Assembly: GCA_030762935.1 (NCBI GenBank)
Contig: CM060897.1
Coordinates: 115,602,676-115,666,675, forward strand
Source of the DNA: Hymenopus coronatus
Taxonomy: Eukaryota > Arthropoda > Insecta > Mantodea > Hymenopodidae
Direction of reading: 5' to 3'
DNA: 64,000 nt
The notes under the pieces are model-generated. The model did no database searches and was not told the origin of the DNA. It was given only the letters and a program-made list of their open reading frames with translations. The position numbers were made by a program, and so were the translations under genes. This document shows, piece after piece, positions 1-11,884 of the stretch; the stretch's first letter is position 1; the number at the start of each line of letters is the position of its first letter.

Positions 1-476
1 ATAAAGGTTCTATCTTGAATTTTCTGGGAATAGCCTCTGAAGACCACTTTATTCTGGATGCATTTTTCAGAATTTTGCATAACTGCTAAACCGTAAGGGA
101 TGCACAGAAAAGTATGACACAAAAGATGTAGAGCACGTTAAAACACACAATTTATGTTACATACAATTTTTCGTGGAGTTGGCCGTTTTTGAAATATTCC
201 TTGTTTTTGGTTTTATCCTTAAAAAACTTACTTTTCTCATACAGGAATTTGTCAATCCTGTCCATGCAAAGAAAGGAACTTCACTCTCATAGCAATCAGC
301 TCTAGACTATCACTTTAACCTATGGCACTCCCTTATTTCACTTCTACTTATAAGGAAGCACGTAATAAAATTATTTCTGCCATTTTTTGTCGATTAGCAT
401 GAAATAAATAGAAGCGTTTCAACAATAATTCGTTGCAGAGATGTAGAGAATGTCATGTGAATGGAACACATCAGCT
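1..476 (-). mobile_element. HIN repeat (Helentron-like, non-autonomous), cut by window edge
   Basis: Only the 5' half of a minus-strand copy is in the window. It matches the body of the other copies (Leu-Gly-Ile-like 'gaattttctgggaatagcc' segment, then the 'ggtaaaccgtaagag'-type segment in diverged form) and ends at the reverse complement of the family 5' end, with gagatgtagagaatgtcatg followed by aatggaacacatcag. No ORF. Confidence 0.85.
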
Positions 477-539
477 TTTTTAAAGATTGTATAGTAGGTG
501 CCCTTGAAGGCAAAGGAAAAAAAAATAAAGTAAAGTTAC

Positions 540-944
540 ATGGAATAAACCACGCGAATATGAAAATGGGGCATTTTAAACCTTCACCCCTCAGCCCTGC
601 TCAAAACTTCCTCAGAACAGATTCATAAGCATAAGAGTGTATTAAGTAGACTACCGCGTGCACGCATTACCTTGGCATTAGAACTTCATTATACAGCGCA
701 GAGAATGAACCTCGTTTTGTAACATTCGGTGAGAGGGGTGTAGTATTGTTCAACCAAAAATTTAGTGATCAAGGGTTCGCAACCCAAAATTCATTTTTCG
801 CAAGTTACGTTTCATATTCAACCCCTTTCCTTTGGTAAACTGGCCTGTGCAATACTGTTTTAAGAGCACAGCAAACAGGTGAAAGACATGGGCGGGGTCA
901 GCGAAAAAACCCCAACTTACGATAAGTATTTCCAGACGTATTTT
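540..944. repeat. Fragment of interspersed repeat R, abutting HIN
   Basis: About 640-944 matches 14930-15205: shared blocks include gcattagaa, a 'gtgagaggggtgtagtattgttcaacca'-like block, cgcaagtta, and cagcaaacaggtgaaagaca. The match stops exactly where the HIN hairpin starts (945). The same end (tatttccag..gtatttttaatg) is followed by a tRNA-type SINE at 14.1 and 15.2 kb. Bases 540-640 show nothing I can assign. Family identity unknown. Confidence 0.6.
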
Positions 945-1690
945 TACTTTCTCACATGCACTATGTACATAATATATAGAGAAGTCGGAGAACATTTTTA
1001 GAAAAAGACTCGTGTAAGTCTGTGTGTCTGTGGACATCATAACTTAAAAACAAAAATTCTCAAATATACGAATCTTGATATTTTAGTTCCAAGGATGCGA
1101 AACGATGATTTTCAAGAAAATTACCCCACCTTCAATTACCGTTTACAATGAAAAAATTTCGAACATTTTAATTTTCACATAAATGGCTTAACGATTTTGA
1201 TTAAAATCTCTTTTATTTAAGATATTTACATGACGAATAAAATGTATATCTTGAATTTTCTGAAAATAACCTCCGAAGACGTCTTTATTCTGGTTTACTT
1301 TTTTTTTATTTCGCATAACTAGTAAACCGTAAGTAGCAAACAAAAACTTACTACTTAAAAAAAGACACAATATATGTCATATACAGTATTTTCCTGGAGT
1401 TCACCGTTTTCGAGATATTCCTTGTTATTGGTACAGTTGTAAAACAATTTAAAATTTTCTCATACTGGAATTTGTCAACTCCTGGCCACGCAAAGAATCG
1501 GATTTCAATCTCATAGCAACCACATGTCGGTTTAATCTAGTGCATTCTCTTCCACTTATAAGGAACTAATAACAAGACTATTTGTGCTAGTGTTTATCTG
1601 GATTAGCATGAAGTAGATAGAAGAAAAAATTTAATTAGCAATAACTTGCAGAGATGTAGAGAAGGTCATGTGAGTGGAACACATCACATT
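945..1690 (-). mobile_element. HIN repeat, near full length
   Basis: It starts with the terminal hairpin on the left (actttctcacatgcactatg) and ends at the reverse complement of the family 5' end (catgtgagtggaacacatca). It lacks the 'cacccaaaaattcgataccg' block that most copies carry next to the hairpin, so it has a roughly 90-bp deletion there. Confidence 0.85.
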
Positions 1691-1796
1691 TTAATATCTT
1701 TGAGAGCACCTCAGAACATGTGAATTTAGTGGGAAGGTTTAGAGAATATAAGAATGAAGAATTGAGACAAACCAATCCAAATAATGATGATGATTA

Positions 1797-1828
1797 TGAT
1801 AATAATAATAATAATAATAATAATAATA
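1797..1828. repeat. (AAT)n microsatellite
   Basis: About ten perfect aat units following a gatgatgatta run. Confidence 0.95.
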
Positions 1829-2468
1829 TTCTGACATGACCGAAGTTTATTTTAACTTGCTGCAGAAGACCCAATACCAGCACTCTATTAAATGCATGTT
1901 GGGTTATTTACTTCTCTTTTAGAAACCAGAGATATAGAGGGCACTGCATATGCAGTAGATTAAGTGTGATTCCTCCTCAGTTCGTATGGCAGGATTTTGA
2001 TAAAGAAGGCTGCTTCAAAGCCCGGGGAAAAAGAGCTGAGAACATACTTTGCCGCCTCCGTCATGGTATGTCAGAGTCTGTCTTTTTGGATCCTTATTGG
2101 GCGCGTTCCTTTGCTCGGATTTCACCAGCAGCTCTCATCTCCAAAAGACAGTTCTTTTGTCCGCATTCCGAGGAGTGCAGCGACGTGTTTTTTTCAGGTT
2201 GCTCATAACGGCGTGCTGAGTCTTTGCTTTTTTACTTGTGCTAACCCCACTCCAGCAGCGCACCAGTCATTTTAAGAACCCTATGAGTATGGTGGGTTCA
2301 CAAGAAACTCGACCATGACTCAGCAGTAGTGCGGTTCGCTTTGCAGTTGTTTCTAGCATGCTTATAGGATTTCTAGTGGTAAGGAATTCTTTCATTGTTT
2401 CCTGGAATGAATGAAGAAACAAAAGCGAACTTTGCAAAACAAAGAGTAAACAGCATACTATAACTTAT
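1829..2468. other. Unassigned, GC-richer stretch with two overlapping short ORFs
   Basis: Bases 1960-2275 are less AT-rich than the surroundings and hold overlapping open frames of 80 and 92 codons on the plus strand (1966-2208 and 1997-2275). A gtatgt (2085) and a strong pyrimidine tract ending in cag (2182-2198) could act as splice signals. Neither frame resembles a family I know, so I do not call a gene. The last 80 bases (2388-2468) recur at 3755-3837. Confidence 0.35.
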
Positions 2469-3202
2469 TACTTTCTCTACACGTACTATATACAGAATGT
2501 ATAGGAAAGGTAATTACATTCCATCCAAAAATTTAATACCGATATTTCACCGGAAATATATGTTTTGAGATCCATTGAGTCCAAAAAAGTATTTTTAGAA
2601 AAGGGTCCGTGTGTGTGTGTGTATGAACAGCATAGCTCAGAAACTAAAGGATGCGACACGAGATTTTTAAACAAAGCTCTCCATCCCAAACTACTGTTTT
2701 CATGGAATGTTTTTCTCAAAAATGACGTATGCTTTTGATTAAAGCATATTATATTAAAGCTATTTACAGCAAAAGTAAAGTAAACTATATTTCTTGATTT
2801 ATCTGGCAATAGCTTCTGAAGACCTGTTCATTTTGGATGAATTTTGCTAAATTTTGAAGAACTGGTAAACCGTAAGAGATAGACTAAAACTTAATACACA
2901 AAAACTGTAGATCTCGTTAAAACACACAATTTATATCTGGTATATTTTGGTTGCAGAGTTGACCATTTCCGAGACATTCGTTGTTATTGGTTGTAATTTT
3001 AGATTACGCATCTTCTCAAACGAGGTCACTCTTCGTTTCATTTCTCTTGAAATGCAAAGCGATTCGAACTGCAATTGTTTACATATCGACCGGCTTTTAA
3101 AAGATTTGACTATTCCTTTTGCCCGGAATATTCCCTTATTTCCCTTCTGCTTTTAAAGATTTAAGTAGTAAGACCAATTCAGTTTATGTTTATCTCGTTT
3201 AG
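2469..3202 (-). mobile_element. HIN repeat, 5' end replaced by SINE
   Basis: The hairpin is at the left (actttctctacacgtactat), followed by a short GT microsatellite (2611-2623) and the full body. The last part of the element is lost where SINE family B begins (about 3203). Confidence 0.85.
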
Positions 3203-3461
3203 CAAATGGAAATGAAGTTTTATGGAGCTCTTTAACTGCTGTGGTTCTCAGCGTCCCATTCTCTACTGGGCATGAAGGACCGCTTAAGTTTGCTCAGAGG
3301 CCGTTTTATCAGGCTTGAGGTTCTACGACACGGGACCAACGGATTTACTTCCCTTCCGATGGAAGCCATGATAAGGATTTTTCGCCCGAAAACATCCATC
3401 GTCCTCCGTCGGGTTTGAACCTGCGTCCTTGGATGTATGAAGTTAGCATTTTTTATAGCGT
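3203..3461 (-). mobile_element. tRNA-derived SINE, family B
   Basis: Same sequence family as 58350-58640, and as 14145-14388 on the other strand. It carries 'ctcagcgtcccattctctac', a gagg..tatcaggcttgaggtt block and, on the minus strand, a tRNA-like B box in ccgacggaggacgatgg..caggttcaaaccc context (gggtttgaacctg on plus). Confidence 0.75.
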
Positions 3462-3712
3462 TTAACGCCCGTTTAACTACTTGTGGCACCGCAGGCGATA
3501 ACACTGATGATACATGAATGAAGATGGAGCACCGGTGGAATGCGAATGGATGGTGGAATGGCTCTACGGAGAACCCGAAGAAAACCCGACCCTGCGCCGC
3601 TTTGTCCACCACAAATCTCTCATGCGGTCGCTTGGGATCGAACCCGGGCCATCTAGGTGAGAGGCGAATGGTCTAACCACTTGGCCACGGCATGGTAGCC
3701 ATTACACCATGG
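3462..3712 (-). mobile_element. tRNA-derived SINE, family C
   Basis: On the minus strand it begins with an A box (gtggccaagtggttagacc) and a B box (gggttcgatccc), then a body. It ends in ggcgttaaacgctataaaaa, a short A tail. Related copies lie at 38412-38655 and 55340-55620, and tail-only fragments at 32221-32283 and 35030-35088. Confidence 0.8.
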
Positions 3713-3837
3713 ACGCCGACAGTGGAGTTTTAAACTTATTTCGTAGCATGTAGAATACTTTCTTTGTTTCCTGGAATGTATGAAGAAACAAAGGCGAATT
3801 TTGCAAAATAAAGAGTAAACAGCAAACTATAACTTTT

Positions 3838-4613
3838 TACTTTCTCTACACGTACTATGTACATGGTGTATAGAGAAAGTATTGTAATGCAAAAATTCAA
3901 TACCGAGATTTCATCGGAAATATATACTTTGAGGTCCCTTGAGTCCAAAAAAAGGGGCATTTTCATAAAATAATCTGTTTGTGTGTGTGTGTGTGATTGT
4001 GTCTTTGAACACGATAACTCAAAAAGAAAAATTTAGTAAAATACCATATCCAGGGGTGCGATACGAAACTTTTGGAATAAAATGTACCTCAAACTATCCC
4101 TTACATAGTAAGGATTTCGAAAATTTTGATTTTCACAAAAATGGCTAACGATTTTGATTAAAGTACTGTATTTTAAAGATATTTGTATGGCAAATAAAAT
4201 GTATATTTTGAATTTTCTGGGAATATCCTCTAAAACGTAAGAGATAGGCTAAAACTTACTGCACATAATATGTAGATCTCGTTGAAACCCACAATTGTCA
4301 TATACATTTTTTTCGTAGAATCTACCATTTTCCTTGTAATTGGATTCAGTTTTAAAATACTTAAATGTTTCACATGCGGGAAATTTAACTCCTGACAATG
4401 CAAAGAAACGGATTCTAACCACATGACAATCAACTTTTAAAAATTTGACTATCGCTTTAGACTAGTATCTTTCACTATTTACCTTACACTTACAAGAAAG
4501 CATTTCTGCTAATGTTTATCTCGATTAGCATGAAGTAGATAGAGGAATAAGTTGTTTAGTACTAATTTCTTACTGAGATGTAGAGAAAGTCATGTGAATG
4601 GAATACATAAGAT
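3838..4613 (-). mobile_element. HIN repeat, near full length
   Basis: Hairpin actttctctacacgtactat/gtatagagaaagt at the left, a (GT)n tract at 3979-3996 and the family 5' end at the right (catgtgaatggaatacataa). It abuts the next copy with no spacer. Confidence 0.9.
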
Positions 4614-4614
4614 G

Positions 4615-5132
4615 TTTTTCTCCACACGTACTATGCACTTGGTCTATAGAGAAGGTGTTGTAATGCACCCAAAATTTGATACCGAGTTTTCGACGGAAAT
4701 GCATGTTTTAGTTCCCCCTGAATACAAAATGAAACATTTTTTAGATAAAGATCCCTGTGTGTTTCCGTTTCTGTGTATGTTTATGTATGTGTGTCTGTGG
4801 ACAGCATAGATCAAGATCGAAAGGACCGTTAAATACCAAACTTGGTATTTAAGGATACGACAAAAGATTTTCAAGAAAATTGCCATCCCCACAACTACCT
4901 TGCACCTGGAACTTTTTTCGAAAATCTTTATTTTCTCAAAAATGGCTCTAACGATTTTGATTAAAATATCTATATTAATGAAAATTCCTGACAAAAAATA
5001 TATATATCTTGAATTTTCTGGGAATAGCTTCTGAAGACTACTTTATGATGGATGAATTATAAAGAATTTTGCATAACTGGTAAACCGTAAGAGATAGACA
5101 AAAGCTAACTTAACAGCAGAGTGCGTTAATGC

Positions 5133-5178
<46 letters not shown>

Positions 5179-5490
5179 CCTGGAGTTGATCGTTTTTTGA
5201 GATATTCGTTGTTATTTGTTTCATCTTTAAAATACTTATACTTTTCTCATACTGGAATTTGTCAAACCTTACCCATACAAACAAAGGAACTTCAGTCACA
5301 TGACACACAGTTTTTGACTATCACTTTAGTCTTTGGTACTCTCTTATTTCCCTTCTACCTACAAGGAAGTAATAAGACTATTTCTGCCAATTTTCATTAA
5401 CATGAAGTAAATATGTAGTAGGGAAAGTTTTTTAACAATAATTTGTAGTAGAAATGTAGGGAAAGTCATGTGAATGGAGCATCAGATCTT
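4615..5490 (-). mobile_element. HIN repeat, full length, head-to-tail with previous copy
   Basis: Starts at ttttctccacacgtactatg directly after the 5' end of the preceding copy. It has the Gly-Val-type GT tract near 4755-4800, the AAATACCAA/TTGGTATTT inverted repeat near 4832-4852 and the family 5' end at 5466-5489. An (AT)n tract replaces part of the body. Confidence 0.9.
5140..5176. repeat. (AT)n microsatellite inside a HIN copy
   Basis: About 18 uninterrupted AT units in the position where other copies read 'tatgtcatatacatttttt', so the array probably grew from that tatatac segment. Confidence 0.95.
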
Positions 5491-5493
5491 TTT

Positions 5494-6175
5494 TTGTAGA
5501 GTTGGCCTTTTTAAGATATTCCTTGCTATTGGTTTTAATTTTAATTTACCTAAATTTTCTCAAACGGGACCTTGCCAAGCGAACTGAACCTCAATTGTTT
5601 CACACAGTGACCAGCTTTTAAATGATTTACTATCGCTTTAGAATATTGCATTCCCTTATTTCCCTTCTACTTACAATGAAGGAAGTAATAAGAGCAATTC
5701 TGGTATTTTTTATCTGGATTAGCATGATGTCCCTTTCTCAAATGGGACCATGCAAAGTGAAACGAACCTCAGTTGTTTTGCACAGTGACCTGCTTTTAGA
5801 AGATTTAACTATCGCTTTGGCACAATGGTACTCTCTTATTTTCCCCTCTACTTACAAGGAAGCAGGTAATAAGGCCAATTCTGATGTTTATCTGGATTAT
5901 CATGATGTTCCTTTCTCAAATAGGACCATGCAAAGCAAACCGAACCTCAATTATTTCATGTAGCGACCAGCTTTTAAAAGATTTGACTATCGCCTCAGTT
6001 TAATGCATTCCATTATTTCCCATTTATTTACAATGAAGGTTGCAATAAGACCAATTCTGCTAACGTTCATCTCCATTATAATAATATAGAAATAAGTATC
6101 TTTTAAAATAATAATTTGTTTTTGGAAGAGCTAGAGAAAGTTATGTAAATATAATACAGCACAGTGCATATGTGC
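5494..6175 (-). repeat. Tandem expansion of an internal HIN segment (period about 175 bp)
   Basis: The segment 'ctcaaatgggaccatgcaaa ... ctttagaat..ttcccttctacttacaa .. gattagcatgatg' occurs three times in a row: about 5555-5735, 5736-5911 and 5912-6100. The last copy continues into the family 5' end (gctagagaaagttatgtaaat, about 6130-6160). Only the 5' half of the element is present. Confidence 0.85.
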
Positions 6176-8228
6176 TAGAGAAAGTAATATTGTGTGAGTG
6201 TAAAATAGATCCATCAACCGCATGGGTACACAGACCGTAAGTGCTATTACAATACACAAAATACTAAGCAATATTAAAATTAAAGAAAAAACAAAGACAA
6301 AACAAAACAAAAGAACAACAATAATTAGAACAGCAAACAGGAAAATAAAATAGCAAATATATTCAAATACAAATACTTAATTTACAATACACAATAAACC
6401 ATATTCCGGTTTATTAATGTACCTTATTATAGCAGTAGAATAGATTGAGAAAGTTATGTGAATGGAATACAGCAGATGTTTTATCAATTTAAGTTAGTGT
6501 GTAATGTATATAAGCTACTCAAGCAGGAGCAGCCATTTATCGTGAAGCTACACAGTGTCCCATTCAAATGTATACTTTGTGTCGAATGGCACTTTTCCTT
6601 TTAATGGTAGAGCTAAAACTGGAAACGTTTATGTCCCACTCAGCTTGGAAACGAAAACAATAAGTACTTGTCCGTGATGATGATAGATGAGGAATTTGCT
6701 TATGAAAATATTAGGTGGGGAAGAACAGCTGTCAACAGCTGACCAAGAGTGGGGCTGGGGAACTAATCTTCCACCTTTGGGATCAAAGCAAGACTCAGGC
6801 AATTAGTTGCCTGTTCCACGCTAGGATTAGCACCACGCGCTGACTAATTAAACTTGGACACAAACCACAGCAGCTGAGGCCAAGATGTTGCTGCCCTCTC
6901 TGAGCCGCCTTTCATCTTTTAGCGGAAATAACAAACAAATTTTATTGGAAAAACTCCAGTTATAAAATATATCCACAGTGTGTCCAAAAACTACGCTTAG
7001 TTTATGCTCAATGAATTTCATAACTTATTGGTTCGGCGGCATCATTCATTAACTCCTTGTGAATATACGTCACGACAACGTTCTTGGAGTAAAAAGTTAA
7101 AGTTTATGATCGTTTTATACTTTGATGCAGTGCTAGTGAATATAATATAATAAGAATTACATAATTAGGATGGTATCAGGGTAAGAGGGAATAAATCATT
7201 TTATCACATTTTCCCCCAATTGCAGTAAACTATTTTGCAATGCGCATCTCTGTTTAAAAGAGAATAACTGAAAACAGTATACCAAACTTTGAAAATTAAC
7301 TGTTTTAGATTATTTATGTGTTTCTTTATGACGTTTTAGGCTATTCAGTTTAGTTCTTTGGCTCTCCTGTAAACTTGATGAAAATGACATATTCACCTAT
7401 TAATTAAATAAGCAAGACAATGAAAATAAATGTATGTAAAATAGAAATAAGATTATATTATTAGATGATGTTACCATAAATTTAGTTATAAGAGAGACAA
7501 AATAGCTGAAGCTGTACATGGGTCACAAAACAGAAACATTTCGCAAGGTTGTTGTAGATAATAGCTAAGGAGTCTGGATGAAATTTATAAAAGAAAGTCC
7601 TTAAACTTAAAAATACAACGTAAGCTTGACGGTGTGGTGAGATTGTGAAAGGTACTGGAAAGTTACTGATAGTTAGCAGACTAAGTGAAATGGTAGGATA
7701 GTTTCTCTTCGCTGATGAAAAAAGACGGTAGTGGGAGCGGAAAAAATAAGCCAATTAGAGCACAGTTTTAATGTTTACGCAGAACAAGGGTGTTCGAGGT
7801 ATATTCTACACAAACGTAATTTCTTACATTTCGTCCTCATTTACTGTACAAGTAAGTACGTGTTTAGGTAGCAGTGCAGTCAGTTGTTCTCCATAGTTCG
7901 TCGGTCCTGCATATTATTTGCATAAGAAATATGATACGCAAAATCTCACCTGTAGGTGAATGCGTATAATACAGTTTAGCTAGGAACTCACAAAAATTGC
8001 AAAGTGTATAAAGATTGTAATATTATTGGCAAGAGTTTAAATAAAATAGCTACTCAAACTAAAAGTTACAAACATGTTATCTCTGAAATACTTCCTGTTA
8101 CTGTACACGCTCTGTTAAACAATACTTGCTCCACCGAAGAACCGGAGCAATTACGAGTAATAGATAAAAAAACATAATTAATAATAAAAACAGAGATGAT
8201 GAGGAGTAGATGTGACCGTCACATTTAT
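6176..8228. other. Unassigned AT-rich DNA with small HIN fragments
   Basis: A partial HIN-like end lies near 6170-6205 and another (gagaaagttatgtgaatgga) near 6450-6475. 6230-6420 is A-rich low complexity. 6700-6960 is GC-richer without a recognisable frame. Nothing else in 6500-8228 can be assigned; the open frames are short and unlike any known protein. Confidence 0.5.
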
Positions 8229-8815
8229 TACTTTCTCTAGCACGATTGTACAATGTGCATAGAAGGTAGGGAAGGTATTGCATTTAACCCAAAAATTCGA
8301 TACCGATATGTCAACGGAAATAAAGGTTTAGAGTCCAATGAAGAAAAGAAAGAAAAAAGAAAACAATTTTTACAAAAACATCCGTCATGTGTGTCAGAAA
8401 GCAGTCAAACTCAAAAACGACAGATTTGTTAAATACCATGCATTTCCCAAGATGCAACAGGCAAATGATCAAGAAACTCTCCTATGCCAAACCTTCCTCT
8501 GCATGGAAAAATGTTCGAAAAGTTTTATTTGATCAAAAAAGACCAACGATGTTGATGAAAATACCGTATATTAAAGTTATTTACATGGCAAATAGGTTAA
8601 TGCTTTTAATTGCCTAGCAAAAACGCCTAACGTCCTCTTCATTATGATTAAGTTTTATATATTTGGTAAACCGCAAGAGACAAAAACTTACTAGACAAAA
8701 TATATAGATCTCGTCAAAACACACAAAGTATGTCAACTAACCATTTCCGAGATATTTCTTGTTATTGTTTTAAATGTCAAAATACTTACCCTTTTTTCCC
8801 AAACAGAAGAAGTCC
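8229..8815 (-). mobile_element. HIN repeat, 5' part missing
   Basis: Diverged hairpin (actttctctagcacgattgt) at the left, 'acccaaaaattcgataccg' block, body to about 8815, then a family E SINE. Confidence 0.8.
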
Positions 8816-8839
8816 GTATTTCAATGAACATATCCCATA

Positions 8840-9072
8840 CCCCAATGGTGACTTACAATGTCGTAAGTACTTTAAGTTCCGGGCTTCATAGTTAGCCAAC
8901 TATTAGGTCAATTAATGTTAATTTATATTGGGTAGGTAGTGTCAGCCTGAAAAATTCAACGCCATAACCGGGATTTGAACCAGAGATTTACCGGTCTATA
9001 GCCGGTTACAACCACTGAGCTACTATGAAAAGATGTCGGCATGGCACTAAAATTGACTCGCATGTCACCACA
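8840..9072 (-). mobile_element. tRNA-derived SINE, family E
   Basis: The minus strand reads as a tRNA-like head with an A box (gtagctcagtggttgtaacc) and a B box (ggttcaaatcccgg). The rest, including acttacaatgtcgtaagtac, matches 61310-61580 and 61600-61890. Confidence 0.8.
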
Positions 9073-9094
9073 AAATAATTGTGTGTGTCGTCTT

Positions 9095-9543
9095 CAAAGA
9101 AAGCTTCCGCCAATGCTTTATAGAAACACATCACAAATTATTCTTATTGCCTCATCACAAATTGCCTCATTCACTTGTTCAACCAAACCAAAGTGACAGC
9201 AGAAGGCCGCCCACGCCGTGCTTAATCATTTACGTAGGATCGTCCGTTATTGAAGTGACTAACACATGTTTCCACCGTCCAATCTGACATTACATTTTCA
9301 TCGTAAATTTCTACAAGTTGACGATGAATTTCAGTTGAGAAAACATTCCCTTCATTCAAACTCCGTATCACAGAGCGCACTTGACAGTCTTAAACATGTT
9401 TAACGATCACAACTGTTAACACGACACGATCCGGCTGAAATGTCGTCCATGGACAGGCAATGAGGCAGAGATACGGGTGCGCATGCGTGGAGACGTAGTA
9501 GCGGTACAAGGAAATGCTATTTTCGGACACGCCTCGTATATTG
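9095..9543 (-). pseudogene. Mariner-type transposase N-terminal relic with one TIR
   Basis: Read on the minus strand, a terminal-repeat-like end (cgaggcgtgtccgaaaatag, at 9523-9542, next to TA) is followed by a decayed leader. From about 9390 a frame reads RSVIRSLNEG, IHRQLVEIYDENVMSD and, after a stop, ARRGRPSAV. This is the layout of the N-terminal helix-turn-helix domain of mariner-like transposases that end in a GRPS linker. Internal stops and the missing catalytic half show it is dead. The other TIR is not visible. Confidence 0.7.
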
Positions 9544-9730
9544 AATGGACTTTCAAGTGTATACTAAGGTTAAAGTTAATTTAACGTTTTTTATTTCAAA
9601 GTTAAGTATTTTGAACACAACGGCGTGGCCAGTGCTTTTTACAAACCTGTATTCGAAAAATTCAATATTCTTAGATTGAAAAATAAGATCTTATAATAGC
9701 TTAATATGCTCATAGATAGAACCTTAACGT

Positions 9731-10527
9731 TTACTTTCTCTAGCCCGCATGTACAATACACATAGTGAATATAGAAGGTATTCCACCTAAAATTCGATGT
9801 CGAGATTTCACCGCAAATATATGGTTTGGGGTCCCCTAAGTCCGAAAAAAAAATTAGTGTGTGTGTCTGTGGACAGCATAGCTCAAAAACGAAAAGACCA
9901 TTAAATGCCAAACTTGGTATTTCAGTTTAGTCTCTTCAAAGGATGCGACACAAAAATTTTGATTTTCTAAAAAATGCCTCTAACGATTTTGATTGAAATC
10001 CCGTATACTAAAGATATTTACATTACGAATTAAATGAATAACTAGAATTATCTGGGAATATTCGCTGAAGATCTCTTTATTCTATATGAATTTTGCTGAG
10101 TTTTGCTTAATTGCTAAACTGTAAGAGATAGACGAAACGTACTACACAAAAGATGTAGATCCCTCAAAACATACAATAAATTTCCTCAAGGATTTTTGTG
10201 GAGGTAACCGTTTCCAAGATATTCCTTGTTATTGGTTTCAATTGTAAACTACTTTTATCAGACAGGTAGTGTCCGTTTTTCTTTTTGCTACTCCTGGTCA
10301 AGCAATGAAACAATTTGCAATGACAATCGCATAACGATAGCTTTGACTATTTCTTTAGCATATGCATTCTCTTAGTTTCCTTCTACGTATAAGGAACTAA
10401 GTAATAAGAATACTCTGCTAATGTTTATCCTGATTGGCATTATGTAGAAAGAAGAATGATCGTTTGTAAGAAGTTTTGTTGTACAGCAGTTAGAGATAGT
10501 CATGTGAGTGTAACACATCAGATTTTG
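9731..10527 (-). mobile_element. HIN repeat, full length
   Basis: Hairpin at the left (actttctctagcccgcatgt), GT tract at 9857-9871, and family 5' end at the right (catgtgagtgtaacacatca, then gattttgt). Confidence 0.88.
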
Positions 10528-11345
10528 TATTTTTAGAATCTAAAAATCCGTGGCATGGACTAACCAGAAATAAACCTATGCCGATAATAACTTCTGTTCA
10601 CATTAATGTTTAATTTACCAGATAAAGTCTTGCTTTAGATATTGCGTTTTAGGTCTGTATCCCTAGTTGTTAATTAGAAAACCTAGATAAACCAAACGGA
10701 CTGTTGTGTTTAATTGCGGCTACCTTTTTTTCCCACAAACAAGAATAATAAAAGTAATGCAAACAAATTAATTCAAAAGAGTGCCGTATGAATGAGTGCC
10801 GGGGAACGCAAAGGGAATGTTGAAAGAAGAAAGGATGAAAGGACTGCCAGTTATAGTACCGTTATTTTCATCATCTCTAAGCGTTAGCTCTTTGATGAGC
10901 GCCGAGCTGTAACCATGTTGTCAAGTGCTGGTCATGTTAAAAGTCGCAGCTTCTGCTCTTGCCGTTATAAGTAAGCAGTATATGCAAACAAAACTATCAA
11001 AGAGTATCTTAGGCTATCTGTGCCGTGGACGTAGGTTAACCCTTTGTTACCTGTCGGTACCTATAAGTCCCGCTTGTTTTAAGCGTATCTATACAAATAG
11101 GGTTGTACTCTAGGATTAATTTCGTATTAAACTAACCTTCAACATAAATGACAAGAAATCAGACTGCTTTATTTTGTAAAAATATATACAATTTGTGCCT
11201 TAAAATTGGAGTGATGTTTTAAATAAACAAAAAAGTAAAACTCACATAAATACCGTCAAATGTAATCCCATTAGCTTCCAAGCATCACACCGACTATTTT
11301 ATTTGGGCCCTCTCCGTCCTTTAACACTGTCACTGGGATTTGAAC
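10528..11345. other. Unassigned AT-rich DNA
   Basis: No repeat match within the window and no convincing frame. The longest open frame (10925-11113, plus) looks non-coding. Confidence 0.4.
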
Positions 11346-11585
11346 TTTTTTTTTTCAATACAGTACTGGAGTCTGATCAGTCTGTATACTCTACTTTAAT
11401 TTACCTTTTTTTTGTTTTACCTTGTTTTTCTGTATTACTACTGGATTGCTGTTTTTTTACTGTTACAACACACACATAAACACAAACATATAACACCCAT
11501 GCCCAAGGCGGGACTCGAACCCACGATCCCCAGCGCTACGAATCACCTTGGCGAGCGCGGCCATAGGGACCGGCGAGCTTGCAAC
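11346..11585 (-). mobile_element. tRNA-derived SINE, family A
   Basis: The T-run at 11346-11357 is the A tail of a minus-strand element. It carries the hairpin-like ctggagtctgatcagtct block and the B box ggttcgagtcccg in the minus strand (11510-11522), with a tRNA-like head up to about 11585. Inverted partner at 11885-12083; other copies at 53090-53300 and 56690-56900. Confidence 0.82.
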
Positions 11586-11884
11586 ATTTGGCTTTGAATG
11601 GATGGACATCAGAATTACCTATCAGCTAACACTCATGGCCATTTGAACAACTTCTTTGATGTGCCTTTGCCAGGATTATGAAAACTGGGTAAGAAAAATA
11701 TAAACTTTTAATTGGGAAGAAATAAATTAACAAAGGGTCTACATATATTTTCACTTCTATTTATTTCTCTATTATTTTATATAATAATTTTATAGGTTTA
11801 TTCCCATATATTTTTACTATAAGTCCAGTTTAAAACTTGAATGAAAAGAAAAATGGCTTATAGTATACTAATGCATGCAACTAA
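11586..11884. other. Unassigned spacer between inverted SINEs
   Basis: AT-rich DNA with no recognisable feature. Confidence 0.4.
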
